DNA from: Chania multitudinisentens RB-25
GTDB taxonomy: Bacteria; Pseudomonadota; Gammaproteobacteria; Enterobacterales; Enterobacteriaceae
Direction: 5' to 3'
Assembly (NCBI RefSeq): GCF_000520015.2
Contig: NZ_CP007044.2
Span: forward strand, 3,472,001-3,536,000
Length of the DNA: 64,000 bases
The position numbers and the translations under genes are program-made. Below the pieces are notes generated by a model. It was given only the letters and a program-made list of their open reading frames with translations. It made no database searches and was not told the origin of the DNA. Shown here one piece after another: positions 17,373 to 26,853 of this stretch (position 1 is its first letter; each line of letters opens with the position of its first letter).

Positions 17373-18244
17373 CATCTTAACCGGCTTTGGGAGGATATTC
17401 AGTGAGTGTTTGGCCGCATCTCGTAAGCCATCGAACACCGCTTAATTTACAGTCTGAATTATTTTTTAATAGATTAAATTATATATTCTTATATTTTAAT
17501 AAAATCATCTGACTTGCTGAGTTTCTATTCTTTTCGTTATGTGATGTAAGTTGGGTATTATTGCCTGATAAAAAACAAGCATCATCATTTTGATTACTAA
17601 TCAACAAGTTAAATAAAGCCGTTTCAGCTTGTTGCTGGTGTATTTGTTGTTAATTTAGCCACATTACTCCGTGAGGCTTGTTTCCACTTCATCCAGATGT
17701 TATTAGTGATAAACCGCGTATGAACAGATGTTTATTCTTTGAACAAGTTTATTGCTAACGAAAAATTTTTTGGAGAAAGATTGTACTGCCAAGATAAGTT
17801 AGGCTTTGGTGGGCGAGATAAATTTCATAAATAAAATCATGTCATTAAAATACTCACGCACAAGCAGCCTGATGCCTGGTAAGAATGAGCCTTACGGCTA
17901 TTAATTTATTTAAATTCTAATATGGCTAAATGGGGCTGGTTGGTGTGGGGGAGCAAACAATAATGTGATTGGCTAATAATTCAGCATTTATTGTTGTTTA
18001 TTACCGAGCGCAATGTGCGCCGGATCAAACCTTCGATAGGTGGTTTTACCGGAAAATAACTCTTTGACTACCATTGATGTGAATAATTTTTAGTAATGAC
18101 GAGTATGTCTGATGCTGTTAGCGGTAAGTAATACAGAGAAAGGCTGCATTGCGCTCGCGCCGCAGTGGTCAGCTAAAATCCCCGGTTAACGGGCAACGTA
18201 GATCCTAGGGTGGCTCTGCGATAATAAAAACTGGAGTTTTAGAG
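17373..18244 (+). other. Long AT-rich leader/promoter region of oppA
   Basis: About 870 bp with no convincing ORF. It is AT-rich, with long A/T runs at about 17460-17520 and 17940-18000, as expected for Lrp or H-NS control. The last 60 bp are more GC-rich and end with the oppA ribosome site CTGGAG. In E. coli oppA is repressed post-transcriptionally by the sRNA GcvB and affected by Lrp; I could not pinpoint a site here. Confidence 0.45.
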
Positions 18245-19882
18245 ATGATCCATATTACAAAAAAATCACTCCTGGCTGCTGGCATTATTGCTGCACTGGG
18301 CATTACAGCAACCGGAAGCGCAATGGCTGCTGAGGTGCCAGCGGGGGTGCAACTGGCAGACAAACAGGAAATCGTTAAAAACAACGGCGCAGAAGTGCAG
18401 TCCCTTGATCCGCATAAGATCGAAGGTGTGCCGGAAAACAACGTGACTCGTGATCTGATTGAAGGGCTGACCAACACCGACACCAAGGGGGCGATTGTGC
18501 CAGGCGTGGCGGAAAGCTGGGACAATAAAGATTTTAAAGTATGGACGTTCCACCTGCGCAAAGACGCCAAATGGTCGAATGGTCAGCCAGTAACGGCCCA
18601 GGATTTTGTCTATAGCTGGCAGCGAATTGTCGATCCGAAAACCGCATCCCCCTATGCCAGCTATTTGCAATATGCGCATGTAGAAAATGCTGAGGACATT
18701 ATTGCCGGTAAGAAGGATAAATCCACCCTGGGCGTGAAGGCGATTGACGATCACACTTTCCAGGTCACGCTCACCGAAGCGGTGCCGTACTTGGTCGATA
18801 TGACCCCACACTATGCCATGAAGCCGGTGAATAAAGAGACGGTGGAGAAGTTTGGCGAGAAATGGACTCTGCCGCAAAATTACGTCAGCAACGGGGCTTA
18901 TAAACTGAAAGATTGGGTAGTGAACGAACGTATCGTGCTGGAACGTAATCCGGAATATTGGGATAACGCGAAGACGATAATCAATAAAGTGACTTTCTTA
19001 CCGATTTCCTCAGAAGTCACCGATGTGAACCGTTATCGCACCGGTGAAATCGACATGACCTACAATTATTTGCCGATTGAACTGTTCCAGAAGTTGAAAA
19101 AAGAGATCCCGAACGAAGTACGTGTCGCACCTTACGTGTGCACCTATTATTACGAGATCAACAACCAGAAAGCCCCCTTTACCGATGCCCGCGTGCGTGA
19201 GGCGCTGAAGCTGGGGCTGGATCGCGATATCATCGTCAATAAAGTAAAAAACCAGGGCGATCTGCCTGCTTATAGCTTCACGCCGCCTTACATCGACGGT
19301 GTAAAACTGAATACTCCAGAATGGTTTGGCTGGACGCAGGAAAAACGTAACGAAGCAGCCAAAAAGCTACTGGCTGAAGCGGGTTATGGCCCGGATAAGC
19401 CGTTGACTTTCTCACTGTTGTACAACACTTCTGATCTGCATAAGAAACTGGCGATTGCCGCCGCTTCCATCTGGAAGAAAAACCTGGGTGTAGAGGTAAA
19501 ACTGGTGAATCAGGAGTGGAAAACCTACCTGGATACGCGCCAGCAGGGTAACCAAGAGGTGGCACGTGGCGGTTGGTGTGCTGACTATAATGAACCCAGC
19601 TCTTTCCTGAATATGATGCTGTCCAACAGCAGCAGTAATAAATCGCACTATAAGAGCGCAGAATTCGACAAACTGGTTGCCGATGTGCTGACGGTCAAAA
19701 CCAAAGAAGAACGTGCCGCGCTGTACGAGAAAGCCGAAGCTCAACTGGATAAAGATTCTGTCATCGTCCCGGTGTTTTACTACGTCAATGCCCGGTTGGT
19801 GAAACCTTATGTTGGGGGTTACACCGAAACCGATCCGCTTGATAACGTGTACGACAAAAACCTGTACATCATCAAGCATTGA
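18245..19882 (+). CDS. oppA: Periplasmic oligopeptide-binding protein
   Basis: 545 residues (E. coli 543). A classic signal peptide (MIHITKKSLLAAGIIAALG, cleavage after SAMA near residue 28) leads into a family 5 solute-binding protein with the signature region EVQSLDPHKIEGVPEN and AESWDNKDFKVWTFHLRKDA. It binds two- to five-residue peptides in the periplasm and hands them to OppBC. It is the first gene of oppABCDF; the 82-bp gap to oppB may allow differential expression, since binding proteins are made in excess. Confidence 0.97.
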   Translation: MIHITKKSLLAAGIIAALGITATGSAMAAEVPAGVQLADKQEIVKNNGAEVQSLDPHKIEGVPENNVTRDLIEGLTNTDTKGAIVPGVAESWDNKDFKVWTFHLRKDAKWSNGQPVTAQDFVYSWQRIVDPKTASPYASYLQYAHVENAEDIIAGKKDKSTLGVKAIDDHTFQVTLTEAVPYLVDMTPHYAMKPVNKETVEKFGEKWTLPQNYVSNGAYKLKDWVVNERIVLERNPEYWDNAKTIINKVTFLPISSEVTDVNRYRTGEIDMTYNYLPIELFQKLKKEIPNEVRVAPYVCTYYYEINNQKAPFTDARVREALKLGLDRDIIVNKVKNQGDLPAYSFTPPYIDGVKLNTPEWFGWTQEKRNEAAKKLLAEAGYGPDKPLTFSLLYNTSDLHKKLAIAAASIWKKNLGVEVKLVNQEWKTYLDTRQQGNQEVARGGWCADYNEPSSFLNMMLSNSSSNKSHYKSAEFDKLVADVLTVKTKEERAALYEKAEAQLDKDSVIVPVFYYVNARLVKPYVGGYTETDPLDNVYDKNLYIIKH

Positions 19883-19964
19883 TACGGTAAGGGCTGGTGG
19901 CATAAGTCACTGGCCCATTTTCAGACGATAAGCCGTTATCAGGCTGTAGCACAGGGTCAGGGCC

Positions 19965-20885
19965 ATGCTTAAATTTATCTTTCGTCGCTTGTTAGAAGCG
20001 ATCCCGACGTTATTTATTCTTATCACCATTTCTTTCTTTATGATGCGCCTCGCGCCCGGCAGCCCATTCACCGGTGAGCGAGCGTTACCGCCCGAAGTGA
20101 TGGCCAATATCGAAGCCAAATACCATCTGAACGATCCGATCTGGAAGCAGTACGGGCATTATCTGCTGCAACTGTCGAAGGGCGATTTCGGTCCCTCCTT
20201 TAAATATAAAGATTACTCGGTGAATGATCTGGTGGCCTCAGCTTTCCCGGTTTCGGCCAAGCTGGGTTTTGCTGCCTTTCTGCTGGCGGTGGTGTTGGGC
20301 GTCAGTGCCGGGGTAATCGCTGCGCTGAATCAGAATACCAAATGGGATTACACGGTGATGGGGTTTGCCATGACCGGCGTCGTGATCCCCAGCTTCGTGG
20401 TGGCGCCGCTGCTGGTACTGGTTTTCGCCATTCAGTTGCAATGGTTGCCAGGGGGCGGCTGGAACGGCGGGGCGTTGAAGTTCATGATTCTGCCGATGGT
20501 GGCGCTGTCGCTGGCCTACATTGCCAGCATTGCCCGTATTACGCGGGGTTCGATGATTGAGGTGCTGCATTCTAACTTTATCCGCACTGCCCGGGCCAAA
20601 GGCTTGCCAATGCGCCGGATTATCTTCCACCATGCGTTGAAACCCGCGCTGTTGCCGGTGCTATCTTACATGGGGCCCGCGTTTGTCGGCATTATTACCG
20701 GTTCGATGGTGATTGAAACCATCTATGGTCTGCCGGGGATTGGCCAGCTTTTTGTCAATGGTGCGCTGAATCGTGATTACTCGCTGGTACTGAGTCTGAC
20801 CATTTTGGTCGGCAGCCTGACTATTTTGTTTAACGCGATCGTTGACGTGCTGTATGCCGTCATTGATCCCAAAATCCGCTATTAA
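19965..20885 (+). CDS. oppB: Oligopeptide ABC transporter permease OppB
   Basis: 306 residues, same as E. coli. It starts MLKFIFRRLLEAIPTLFILI, the typical OppB/DppB N-terminal helix, followed by a periplasmic loop and five further membrane segments. The cytoplasmic EAA loop (RTARAKGLPMRRIIFHHALK) contacts the ATPases. It forms the membrane channel with OppC, whose gene starts 12 bp downstream. Confidence 0.96.
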   Translation: MLKFIFRRLLEAIPTLFILITISFFMMRLAPGSPFTGERALPPEVMANIEAKYHLNDPIWKQYGHYLLQLSKGDFGPSFKYKDYSVNDLVASAFPVSAKLGFAAFLLAVVLGVSAGVIAALNQNTKWDYTVMGFAMTGVVIPSFVVAPLLVLVFAIQLQWLPGGGWNGGALKFMILPMVALSLAYIASIARITRGSMIEVLHSNFIRTARAKGLPMRRIIFHHALKPALLPVLSYMGPAFVGIITGSMVIETIYGLPGIGQLFVNGALNRDYSLVLSLTILVGSLTILFNAIVDVLYAVIDPKIRY

Positions 20886-20897
20886 TCTGGAGCACGC

Positions 20898-21806
20898 ATG
20901 ATGTTGACGAAAAAGAACAGCGAAGCTCTGGAAAACTTCAGCGAGAAACTGGAAGTGGAAGGACGCAGTCTGTGGCAGGATGCACGTCGCCGATTTATGC
21001 ACAACCGAGCGGCAGTGACCAGCTTGCTTGTGCTGGCGCTGATTACCCTGTTTGTGCTCTGCGCGCCGTGGCTGTCGCAATTTGCCTATGATGATACTGA
21101 TTGGGCAATGATGTCGGCGGCGCCCAGCGTTGAGTCCGCCCACTATTTTGGTACCGACTCTTCCGGGCGCGACCTGCTGGTACGCGTAGCGATTGGCGGG
21201 CGTATTTCGCTGATGGTTGGCGTCGCCGCTGCGCTGGTGGCGGTGATCGTCGGCACGCTGTATGGCGCGATGTCCGGCTATCTGGGGGGCAAAACGGATT
21301 CGGTGATGATGCGCCTGCTGGAAATCCTCAATTCCTTCCCGTTTATGTTTTTTGTGATCCTGCTGATCACCTTTTTTGGGCAAAATATTTTGCTGATCTT
21401 TGTGGCGATTGGCATGGTGTCATGGCTGGACATGGCGCGTATCGTGCGCGGCCAGACCCTGAGCCTGAAACGCAAAGAGTTTATTGAAGCGGCGCTGGTG
21501 TGTGGTGTTTCAACCCGTAATATCGTGCTGCGCCATATCGTGCCCAATGTTCTGGGGGTGGTGGTGGTTTATGCGTCGTTACTGGTGCCAAGCATGATCC
21601 TGTTTGAATCTTTTCTGAGTTTTCTGGGGCTGGGAACGCAGGAACCGTTAAGCAGCTGGGGGGCATTGCTCAGCGATGGTGCCAATTCGATGGAAGTCTC
21701 ACCCTGGTTGCTGTTATTCCCGGCCAGTTTCCTGGTTGTTACTCTGTTTTGTTTTAACTTTATCGGCGATGGCCTGCGTGATGCCCTCGACCCGAAAGAT
21801 CGCTAA
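20898..21806 (+). CDS. oppC: Oligopeptide ABC transporter permease OppC
   Basis: 302 residues (E. coli 302). An N-terminal cytoplasmic stretch precedes the first membrane helix (TSLLVLALITLFVLCAPW), then come HYFGTDSSGRDLLVRV and the EAA loop (EAALVCGVSTRNIVLRHIVP). Partner of OppB in the inner membrane. Two consecutive ATG codons at 20898 and 20901 are both possible starts; TCTGGAGC is upstream. oppD follows after 11 bp. Confidence 0.96.
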   Translation: MMLTKKNSEALENFSEKLEVEGRSLWQDARRRFMHNRAAVTSLLVLALITLFVLCAPWLSQFAYDDTDWAMMSAAPSVESAHYFGTDSSGRDLLVRVAIGGRISLMVGVAAALVAVIVGTLYGAMSGYLGGKTDSVMMRLLEILNSFPFMFFVILLITFFGQNILLIFVAIGMVSWLDMARIVRGQTLSLKRKEFIEAALVCGVSTRNIVLRHIVPNVLGVVVVYASLLVPSMILFESFLSFLGLGTQEPLSSWGALLSDGANSMEVSPWLLLFPASFLVVTLFCFNFIGDGLRDALDPKDR

Positions 21807-21817
21807 GGAGTGCAATC

Positions 21818-22801
21818 ATGAGCAATATTGAAAATCCGCTGTTGTTGGACGTCAACGATCTGCGTGTCACTTTCAGTACCCCGGACGGCTACGTCACGGC
21901 GGTCAACGATCTTAACTTCGACCTGCGTGCTGGCGAAACATTGGGCATCGTGGGGGAGTCTGGTTCGGGCAAATCGCAAACGGCTTTCGCGCTGATGGGC
22001 CTGTTGGCAAGCAATGGCCGTATTGCGGGTTCTGCGAAGTTTAATGGCCGTGAAATATTGAATCTGCCGGAAAGTCAGCTTAACAAACTGCGGGCAGAAG
22101 AAATCTCGATGATTTTCCAAGATCCCATGACCTCACTCAACCCATACATGCGCGTCGGCGAACAACTGATGGAAGTGCTGATGTTGCATAAGAAAATGAG
22201 TAAAAGTGAAGCCTTTGCAGAGTCGGTATTGATGCTTGATGCGGTAAAAATGCCGGAAGCGCGTAAACGCATGCGCATGTATCCCCATGAGTTTTCCGGT
22301 GGTATGCGCCAGCGGGTGATGATCGCCATGGCATTGTTGTGCCGGCCCAAATTGTTGATCGCCGATGAGCCTACCACCGCGCTGGACGTAACGGTACAGG
22401 CGCAGATCATGACGTTACTGAATGAGCTGAAACGTGAATTTAATACGGCAATCATCATGATTACCCATGACTTGGGCGTGGTCGCGGGGATCTGTAACAA
22501 AGTGCTGGTGATGTATGCTGGCCGAACCATGGAATACGGCAGCGCGCGCGAGCTGTTTTATCAGCCGAGTCACCCTTATTCAATTGGGCTGTTGAATGCG
22601 GTACCGCGTTTGGACGCTGAAGGTGAATCGCTGATGACTATTCCTGGTAACCCCCCCAATCTGCTGCGCTTACCGCAAGGTTGCCCGTTCCAACCGCGCT
22701 GCCCATATGCCATGGAACAGTGCGTGAGTGCTCCACCGCTGGCGCGGTTTGGCGAGGGGCGCCTGCGGGCCTGTTTCCAGCCAGTGGAGGCGTTGGTATG
22801 A
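21818..22801 (+). CDS. oppD: Oligopeptide ABC transporter ATPase OppD
   Basis: 327 residues. Walker A is GESGSGKSQT, the signature motif is EFSGGMRQRVMIAMAL, Walker B is LLIADEPTTALD, and the switch histidine is in MITHDLGVVAG. The C-terminal OppD/F domain carries four cysteines (PQGCPFQPRCPYAMEQC and a later C), which in the family can hold an iron-sulfur cluster. It overlaps oppF by ATGA. Confidence 0.96.
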   Translation: MSNIENPLLLDVNDLRVTFSTPDGYVTAVNDLNFDLRAGETLGIVGESGSGKSQTAFALMGLLASNGRIAGSAKFNGREILNLPESQLNKLRAEEISMIFQDPMTSLNPYMRVGEQLMEVLMLHKKMSKSEAFAESVLMLDAVKMPEARKRMRMYPHEFSGGMRQRVMIAMALLCRPKLLIADEPTTALDVTVQAQIMTLLNELKREFNTAIIMITHDLGVVAGICNKVLVMYAGRTMEYGSARELFYQPSHPYSIGLLNAVPRLDAEGESLMTIPGNPPNLLRLPQGCPFQPRCPYAMEQCVSAPPLARFGEGRLRACFQPVEALV

Positions 22802-23796
22802 CAGTAACCGATAAAAAAATGCTGCTCGAAGTGGCAGACTTGAAAGTTCACTTCGACATTCATGATGATAAACAGTGGTTCTGGCAGGTTCCCAAAACCT
22901 TGAAAGCGGTAGATGGTGTCACGTTAAGGCTGTTCGAAGGCGAAACCCTAGGGGTGGTTGGGGAGTCTGGCTGTGGCAAATCCACCTTCGCCCGCGCAAT
23001 TATCGGCTTGGTGAAAGCCACCAGCGGCCGCGTTGCCTGGTTAGGTAAGGATCTGTTGGGCATGAGTGATGCCGAGTGGCGTAAAACCCGCAGTGACATC
23101 CAAATGATTTTCCAAGACCCGTTGGCATCGCTTAATCCGCGTATGACCATCGGTGAAATCATCGCTGAGCCGCTGCGCACTTATCATCCCAAAATGTCGC
23201 GCCAGGACGTGAAAGATAAAGTGAAAGCGATGATGATGAAAGTTGGTTTGTTGCCAAATTTGATCAACCGCTATCCCCATGAGTTTTCAGGGGGGCAATG
23301 TCAACGTATTGGGATCGCCCGTGCGCTGATCCTGGAGCCGAAATTGGTGATCTGCGATGAACCGGTTTCGGCACTGGATGTTTCCATTCAGGCGCAGGTG
23401 GTTAACCTGTTGCAGCAGCTGCAACGAGAGATGGGGTTGTCGTTGATTTTTATCGCTCACGATCTGGCCGTGGTGAAGCACATTTCTGACCGTGTGCTGG
23501 TGATGTATTTGGGCCATGCCGTGGAACTCGGCACCTACGATGAGGTTTACTACCACCCGCAGCACCCTTATACCAAAGCGTTGATGTCGGCAGTGCCAAT
23601 CCCAGATCCAGACAAAGAGAGAGAAAAGCAGATCCAATTGCTGGAAGGAGAACTGCCATCACCAATCAATCCACCGTCTGGTTGTGTATTCCGCACGCGC
23701 TGCCCGATCGCCGGGCCGGAGTGCGCCAAAACGCGCCCGCTGTTGGAAGGGAGTTTCCGCCATGCGGTATCCTGCCTGAAGGCCGATCCGTTGTAA
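22798..23796 (+). CDS. oppF: Oligopeptide ABC transporter ATPase OppF
   Basis: 332 residues from the ATG at 22798 that overlaps the oppD stop; a longer in-frame extension into oppD is not homologous. Walker A GESGCGKST, signature EFSGGQCQRIGIARAL, Walker B LVICDEPVSALD, and switch histidine in FIAHDLAVVKH are present, with the cysteine-bearing C-terminal OppD/F domain (GCVFRTRCPIAGPEC). It pairs with OppD to energise peptide uptake and ends the operon. Confidence 0.96.
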   Translation: MTVTDKKMLLEVADLKVHFDIHDDKQWFWQVPKTLKAVDGVTLRLFEGETLGVVGESGCGKSTFARAIIGLVKATSGRVAWLGKDLLGMSDAEWRKTRSDIQMIFQDPLASLNPRMTIGEIIAEPLRTYHPKMSRQDVKDKVKAMMMKVGLLPNLINRYPHEFSGGQCQRIGIARALILEPKLVICDEPVSALDVSIQAQVVNLLQQLQREMGLSLIFIAHDLAVVKHISDRVLVMYLGHAVELGTYDEVYYHPQHPYTKALMSAVPIPDPDKEREKQIQLLEGELPSPINPPSGCVFRTRCPIAGPECAKTRPLLEGSFRHAVSCLKADPL

Positions 23797-23814
23797 TTGA
23801 TATCTGCTACCAAT

Positions 23815-23842
23815 AAAAACCCCTGGCGGTTTTAGCCGGGGG
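23815..23842 (-). terminator. Terminator of yciU (also hairpin after oppF)
   Basis: On the minus strand a stem of GCCGGGGG with CCCCTGGC complement (23820-23827 and 23835-23842, one mismatch) is followed by TTTTT. It lies 18 bp beyond yciU and about 20 bp after oppF, so the hairpin may serve both. Confidence 0.7.
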
Positions 23843-23860
23843 TGTGACAGGAAAGAAACG

Positions 23861-24184
23861 TTATTCCTTCCAAAAAATATGGCACAGCTTGTGGTCTTTC
23901 TCGCGGCAAATTAGCACACGGGCAAAGATATCGTTAATCGGTTCACCGTCGCTGTCTGCCAAGCCAATCACCACTTCGGCAAAGAAATCCGGGTTCAGAT
24001 CGTAATCGACGTGTTCCTGCCAATCCTCAGCCGGATCGTACAGTTCAGCACCGCCGCGTTCTTCAAATTGCAGGTTGAACAGCAGAATATCTGCCGGGTC
24101 CAGATTGTCGCCAGCCAGTTCCAAGAAGATATCGTAAGCCTGCTCAAGCGTTTCATCTTCAGTAAGGCGATTATTCAAATCCAT
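23861..24184 (-). CDS. yciU: DUF440 acidic protein YciU (putative dsDNA mimic)
   Basis: 107 residues (E. coli 109), strongly acidic with runs such as LYDPAEDWQEHVDYDLNPDF. It matches the YciU/HI1450 (UPF0263) family, whose structure resembles a double-stranded DNA mimic that may bind HU-like proteins. It sits downstream of clsA on the same strand, 56 bp away. Confidence 0.93.
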   Translation of the reverse strand: MDLNNRLTEDETLEQAYDIFLELAGDNLDPADILLFNLQFEERGGAELYDPAEDWQEHVDYDLNPDFFAEVVIGLADSDGEPINDIFARVLICREKDHKLCHIFWKE

Positions 24185-24240
24185 AAAAAAATCCCGATAA
24201 CAAATGAGTTAGCGCCATTAAACCATGCCCATAACGGCTT

Positions 24241-25701
24241 TTACAGCAACGGGCTGAAAAAGTAGAACAAACGTTCAACAATGCGGTGCCAGAATGGGCG
24301 CTTTAGCCACTGTTGGCCGTCCAGCAGTTGTGAACGGGCGATATAGTCATCCTGTACACAAGCCAGGTCGCTGCCGAAACCGGCATCGTCGATCACCAGC
24401 GTGATTTCAAAATTCAACCACAGGCTGCGCATGTCCAGATTAACGGTACCGACAAGGCTGAGCTGGCCATCAACCAGCACGCTTTTGGTATGCAATAAGC
24501 CGCCTTTGAACTGATAAATTTTCACTCCGGCCTCTAACAGTTCGGAGAAAAAGGCACGGCTGGCCCAACGCACCATCATTGAATCATTGTTGTGTGGAAC
24601 GATGATACTGACGTCAACACCACGCTGTGCGGCGGTGCAGATGGCGTGCAGCAGATTGTCACTGGGAACGAAGTAAGGCGTGGTCATAATTAATTGTTCA
24701 CGTGCGGAATAAACCGCAGTGAGCAGCGCCTGATGGATCATCTCTTCAGGGAAACCGGGGCCGGAAGCGATAACCTGAATAGTGTGACCTCTTTCCTGCT
24801 CGAACGGCATGATATTAACGTCTGGCGGCGGTGGCAGAATACGTTTGCCGGTTTCTATTTCCCAGTCACAGGCATAGACGATGCCCATGGTGGTGGCTAC
24901 CGGGCCTTCCATGCGAGCCATCAGATCGATCCATTGACCAACACCGGCATCTTGCTTGAAAAAACGCGGATCGACCATGTTCATGCTGCCGGTATACGCG
25001 ATGTAATTATCGATCAGCACCACTTTACGATGCTGACGCAAATCCATACGGCGCAGGAACACGCGGAACAGATTGACCTTGAGCGCTTCGACCACTTCGA
25101 TCCCGGCGTTACGCATCATGCTGGGATAAGGGCTGCGGAAAAACTGTAAGCTTCCGGCGGAATCCAGCAGCAGGCGGCAATGCACGCCACGGCGCGCGGC
25201 AGCCATCAACGACTCTGCCACTTGATCCACCAGGCCGCCTGGTTGCCAGATGTAGAACACCATCTCAATATTGTGTCGTGCCAACTCAATATCGCGGATC
25301 AGCGTTTTCAGCGTGCTGTCGGTGGTGGTAAGCAACTGCAACTGGTTGCCTTTAACGCCATCAATACCTTGGCGGTGGTGGCAAAGTTGAAACAGTGGGC
25401 GAGCAACTTCGCTGTACTCGGTGGCAAAAACCCGCTGGCTTCCTTTCAGCTCATTCAGCCAACGGGCGGTTGAAGGCCACATGGCTTTGGCGCGTTCGGC
25501 ACGGCGTTTGCCTAAATGCAATTCACCAAAAGATAAATAGGCCACAATACCAACCAACGGCAGAATATAGATAACCAGCAACCAGGCCATTGCGGAAGGA
25601 ACGGTGCGTCGTTTCATAAGAATACGCAATGTGACCCCGGCAATAAGCAGCCAGTAGCCGAACACTAGAAGCCAACTGATTACGGTATAAAATGTTGTCA
25701 T
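24241..25701 (-). CDS. clsA: Cardiolipin synthase A
   Basis: 486 residues from the ATG at 25701, exactly the E. coli ClsA length; the open frame extends 66 codons upstream without homology. Two N-terminal membrane helices (VISWLLVFGYWLLIAGVTL and MAWLLVIYILPLVGIVAYL) precede two phospholipase D domains with HKD motifs: HRKVVLIDNYIAYTGS and HTKSVLVDGQLSLVGTVN. It condenses two phosphatidylglycerols to cardiolipin plus glycerol in the inner membrane. Confidence 0.96.
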   Translation of the reverse strand: MTTFYTVISWLLVFGYWLLIAGVTLRILMKRRTVPSAMAWLLVIYILPLVGIVAYLSFGELHLGKRRAERAKAMWPSTARWLNELKGSQRVFATEYSEVARPLFQLCHHRQGIDGVKGNQLQLLTTTDSTLKTLIRDIELARHNIEMVFYIWQPGGLVDQVAESLMAAARRGVHCRLLLDSAGSLQFFRSPYPSMMRNAGIEVVEALKVNLFRVFLRRMDLRQHRKVVLIDNYIAYTGSMNMVDPRFFKQDAGVGQWIDLMARMEGPVATTMGIVYACDWEIETGKRILPPPPDVNIMPFEQERGHTIQVIASGPGFPEEMIHQALLTAVYSAREQLIMTTPYFVPSDNLLHAICTAAQRGVDVSIIVPHNNDSMMVRWASRAFFSELLEAGVKIYQFKGGLLHTKSVLVDGQLSLVGTVNLDMRSLWLNFEITLVIDDAGFGSDLACVQDDYIARSQLLDGQQWLKRPFWHRIVERLFYFFSPLL

Positions 25702-25928
25702 AAAGACGAAAAGTTCCGTTTGTAAACCATTAATAGTGAGTGTACGCACAGAACAGTAAAGGCGAAACCTTTTCCCTGCACTTAAGTGACACAAAAATGA
25801 TGAATGAAAGGGACTTGCCAGAAACAGAAACCGTATTTTCTTATGAGGTAAACCCAGGTAACGTCCCACAAATAACCACCACGCGGTGTTCATCGGCAAT
25901 TGAAGAAAACTGGCAGTTTATCGGTGAC

Positions 25929-25956
25929 TTGGATCACTGACTGAAAGGACTATAAT
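25929..25956 (+). promoter_or_regulatory. Promoter of yciY
   Basis: TTGGAT (25929-25934) and a perfect TATAAT (25951-25956) are 16 bp apart, followed by the GC discriminator GCGCAC. The yciY start lies 34 bp beyond the -10 box. Confidence 0.6.
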
Positions 25957-25989
25957 GCGCACGGTTAGCATTGGATGAATGAGGGAGCG

Positions 25990-26166
25990 ATGAAACGCAG
26001 CAGAAACGAAGTGGGCCGCTGGCGAATGCTGCGGCAGAACCTGCGTCGCAGACACCGTTGGCTGGAGCGCCAAGCATGCAGTAATCGGCAGATTATTCGC
26101 GTGCGCCGCCGGTTGGACGATCGGCATCGGCGTGCATTGTTGTTTGTGGTAGCTGCCGAGTGGTAA
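25990..26166 (+). CDS. yciY: Small basic protein YciY
   Basis: 58 residues (E. coli 57). It begins MKRSRNEVGRWRMLRQ, nearly the E. coli YciY sequence, and is very rich in arginine (RRRHRWLERQ, RVRRRLDDRHRR). A GAGGGAGC ribosome site lies six bases before the ATG. The function is unknown. It diverges from clsA and is followed by a strong terminator. Confidence 0.85.
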   Translation: MKRSRNEVGRWRMLRQNLRRRHRWLERQACSNRQIIRVRRRLDDRHRRALLFVVAAEW

Positions 26167-26167
26167 T

Positions 26168-26198
26168 ACAAAAACAGTCCTGTATGGGACTGTTTTTG
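26168..26198 (+). terminator. Bidirectional terminator between yciY and dps-like gene
   Basis: AAAAACAGTCC and GGACTGTTTTT form a symmetric hairpin with A and T tracts, placed between convergent genes and usable by both. Confidence 0.85.
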
Positions 26199-26213
26199 TT
26201 CTCTGCCGAAGGG

Positions 26214-26705
26214 TTATTTACCCAGGTAAGCGTTGAGCATCCATACCTGTTTTTCCTGCTCTTTGATGTAATCACTCATCAACGAGGAGGTGCCTTCATC
26301 TCCGGCGTCAGCGGCTAGTGCCAATAGATCACGCTGCTGTTTCAGCAGAATGGCATAACCATCCAACAACCCGCGTAATGTGCCTTTATCGTCGGTCACG
26401 TTGGTATCTTCTTTAATCTCTGCGGTTTTCAGATAGTCACTGAAAGCATGGCGCGGTTGCGAACCCAGAGTCAGAATACGCTCTGCCAATTCATCAACCT
26501 TGAGCAGCAGATCGTTGTAGGTTTCTTCAAACTTAACATGCAGTTCGAAGAAGTGCGGGCCAGAAATGTTCCAGTGGTAACCACGCACATTCATATATAA
26601 CACCTGATAATTCGCCAGTAACACATTCAGAGCGTCAGAGAGTTTTGCTGATTGTTTGGTATCTAGGCCAATATGGTTTTTTGCTGCTTTTTTTGTTGTT
26701 GCCAT
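26214..26705 (-). CDS. Dps/ferritin-like stress protection protein
   Basis: 163 residues from the ATG at 26705, which has an AGGAGAAG ribosome site; the open frame upstream is not conserved. The Dps ferroxidase motif at the dimer interface is visible as YHWNISGPHFFELHVKFEE and VDELAERI. A short basic N-terminus (MATTKKAAKNHIGLD) could bind DNA. It differs clearly from E. coli Dps and is closer to the Dpr/Flp-like branch. It would oxidise and store iron with H2O2. No counterpart lies here in E. coli. Confidence 0.88.
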   Translation of the reverse strand: MATTKKAAKNHIGLDTKQSAKLSDALNVLLANYQVLYMNVRGYHWNISGPHFFELHVKFEETYNDLLLKVDELAERILTLGSQPRHAFSDYLKTAEIKEDTNVTDDKGTLRGLLDGYAILLKQQRDLLALAADAGDEGTSSLMSDYIKEQEKQVWMLNAYLGK

Positions 26706-26853
26706 AATAATCTTCTCCTGATTATTTGTTCCGGTAAACACAGTAACTGGATTTATCTCAAGGTTAAAGACGATAACAAGCATCAATATAATCGTTCAAA
26801 CCAATAATGATAAATCGGTACAGCAAGCTACATCATAGAGCATGAAAACGATT

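Noticed and set aside
20661..21383. 240-codon minus-strand ORF opposite oppB/oppC
   Set aside because: Histidine-, glutamine- and arginine-rich translation typical of an antisense shadow; it spans two well-defined permease genes.
25702..25899. N-terminal extension of cardiolipin synthase
   Set aside because: The frame is open, but the ATG at 25701 gives exactly the E. coli ClsA length and N-terminal membrane helix; the extension has no homology pattern.
25740..25940. 66-codon ORF between clsA and yciY
   Set aside because: GTG start without a good ribosome site; it overlaps the yciY promoter and shows no family features.
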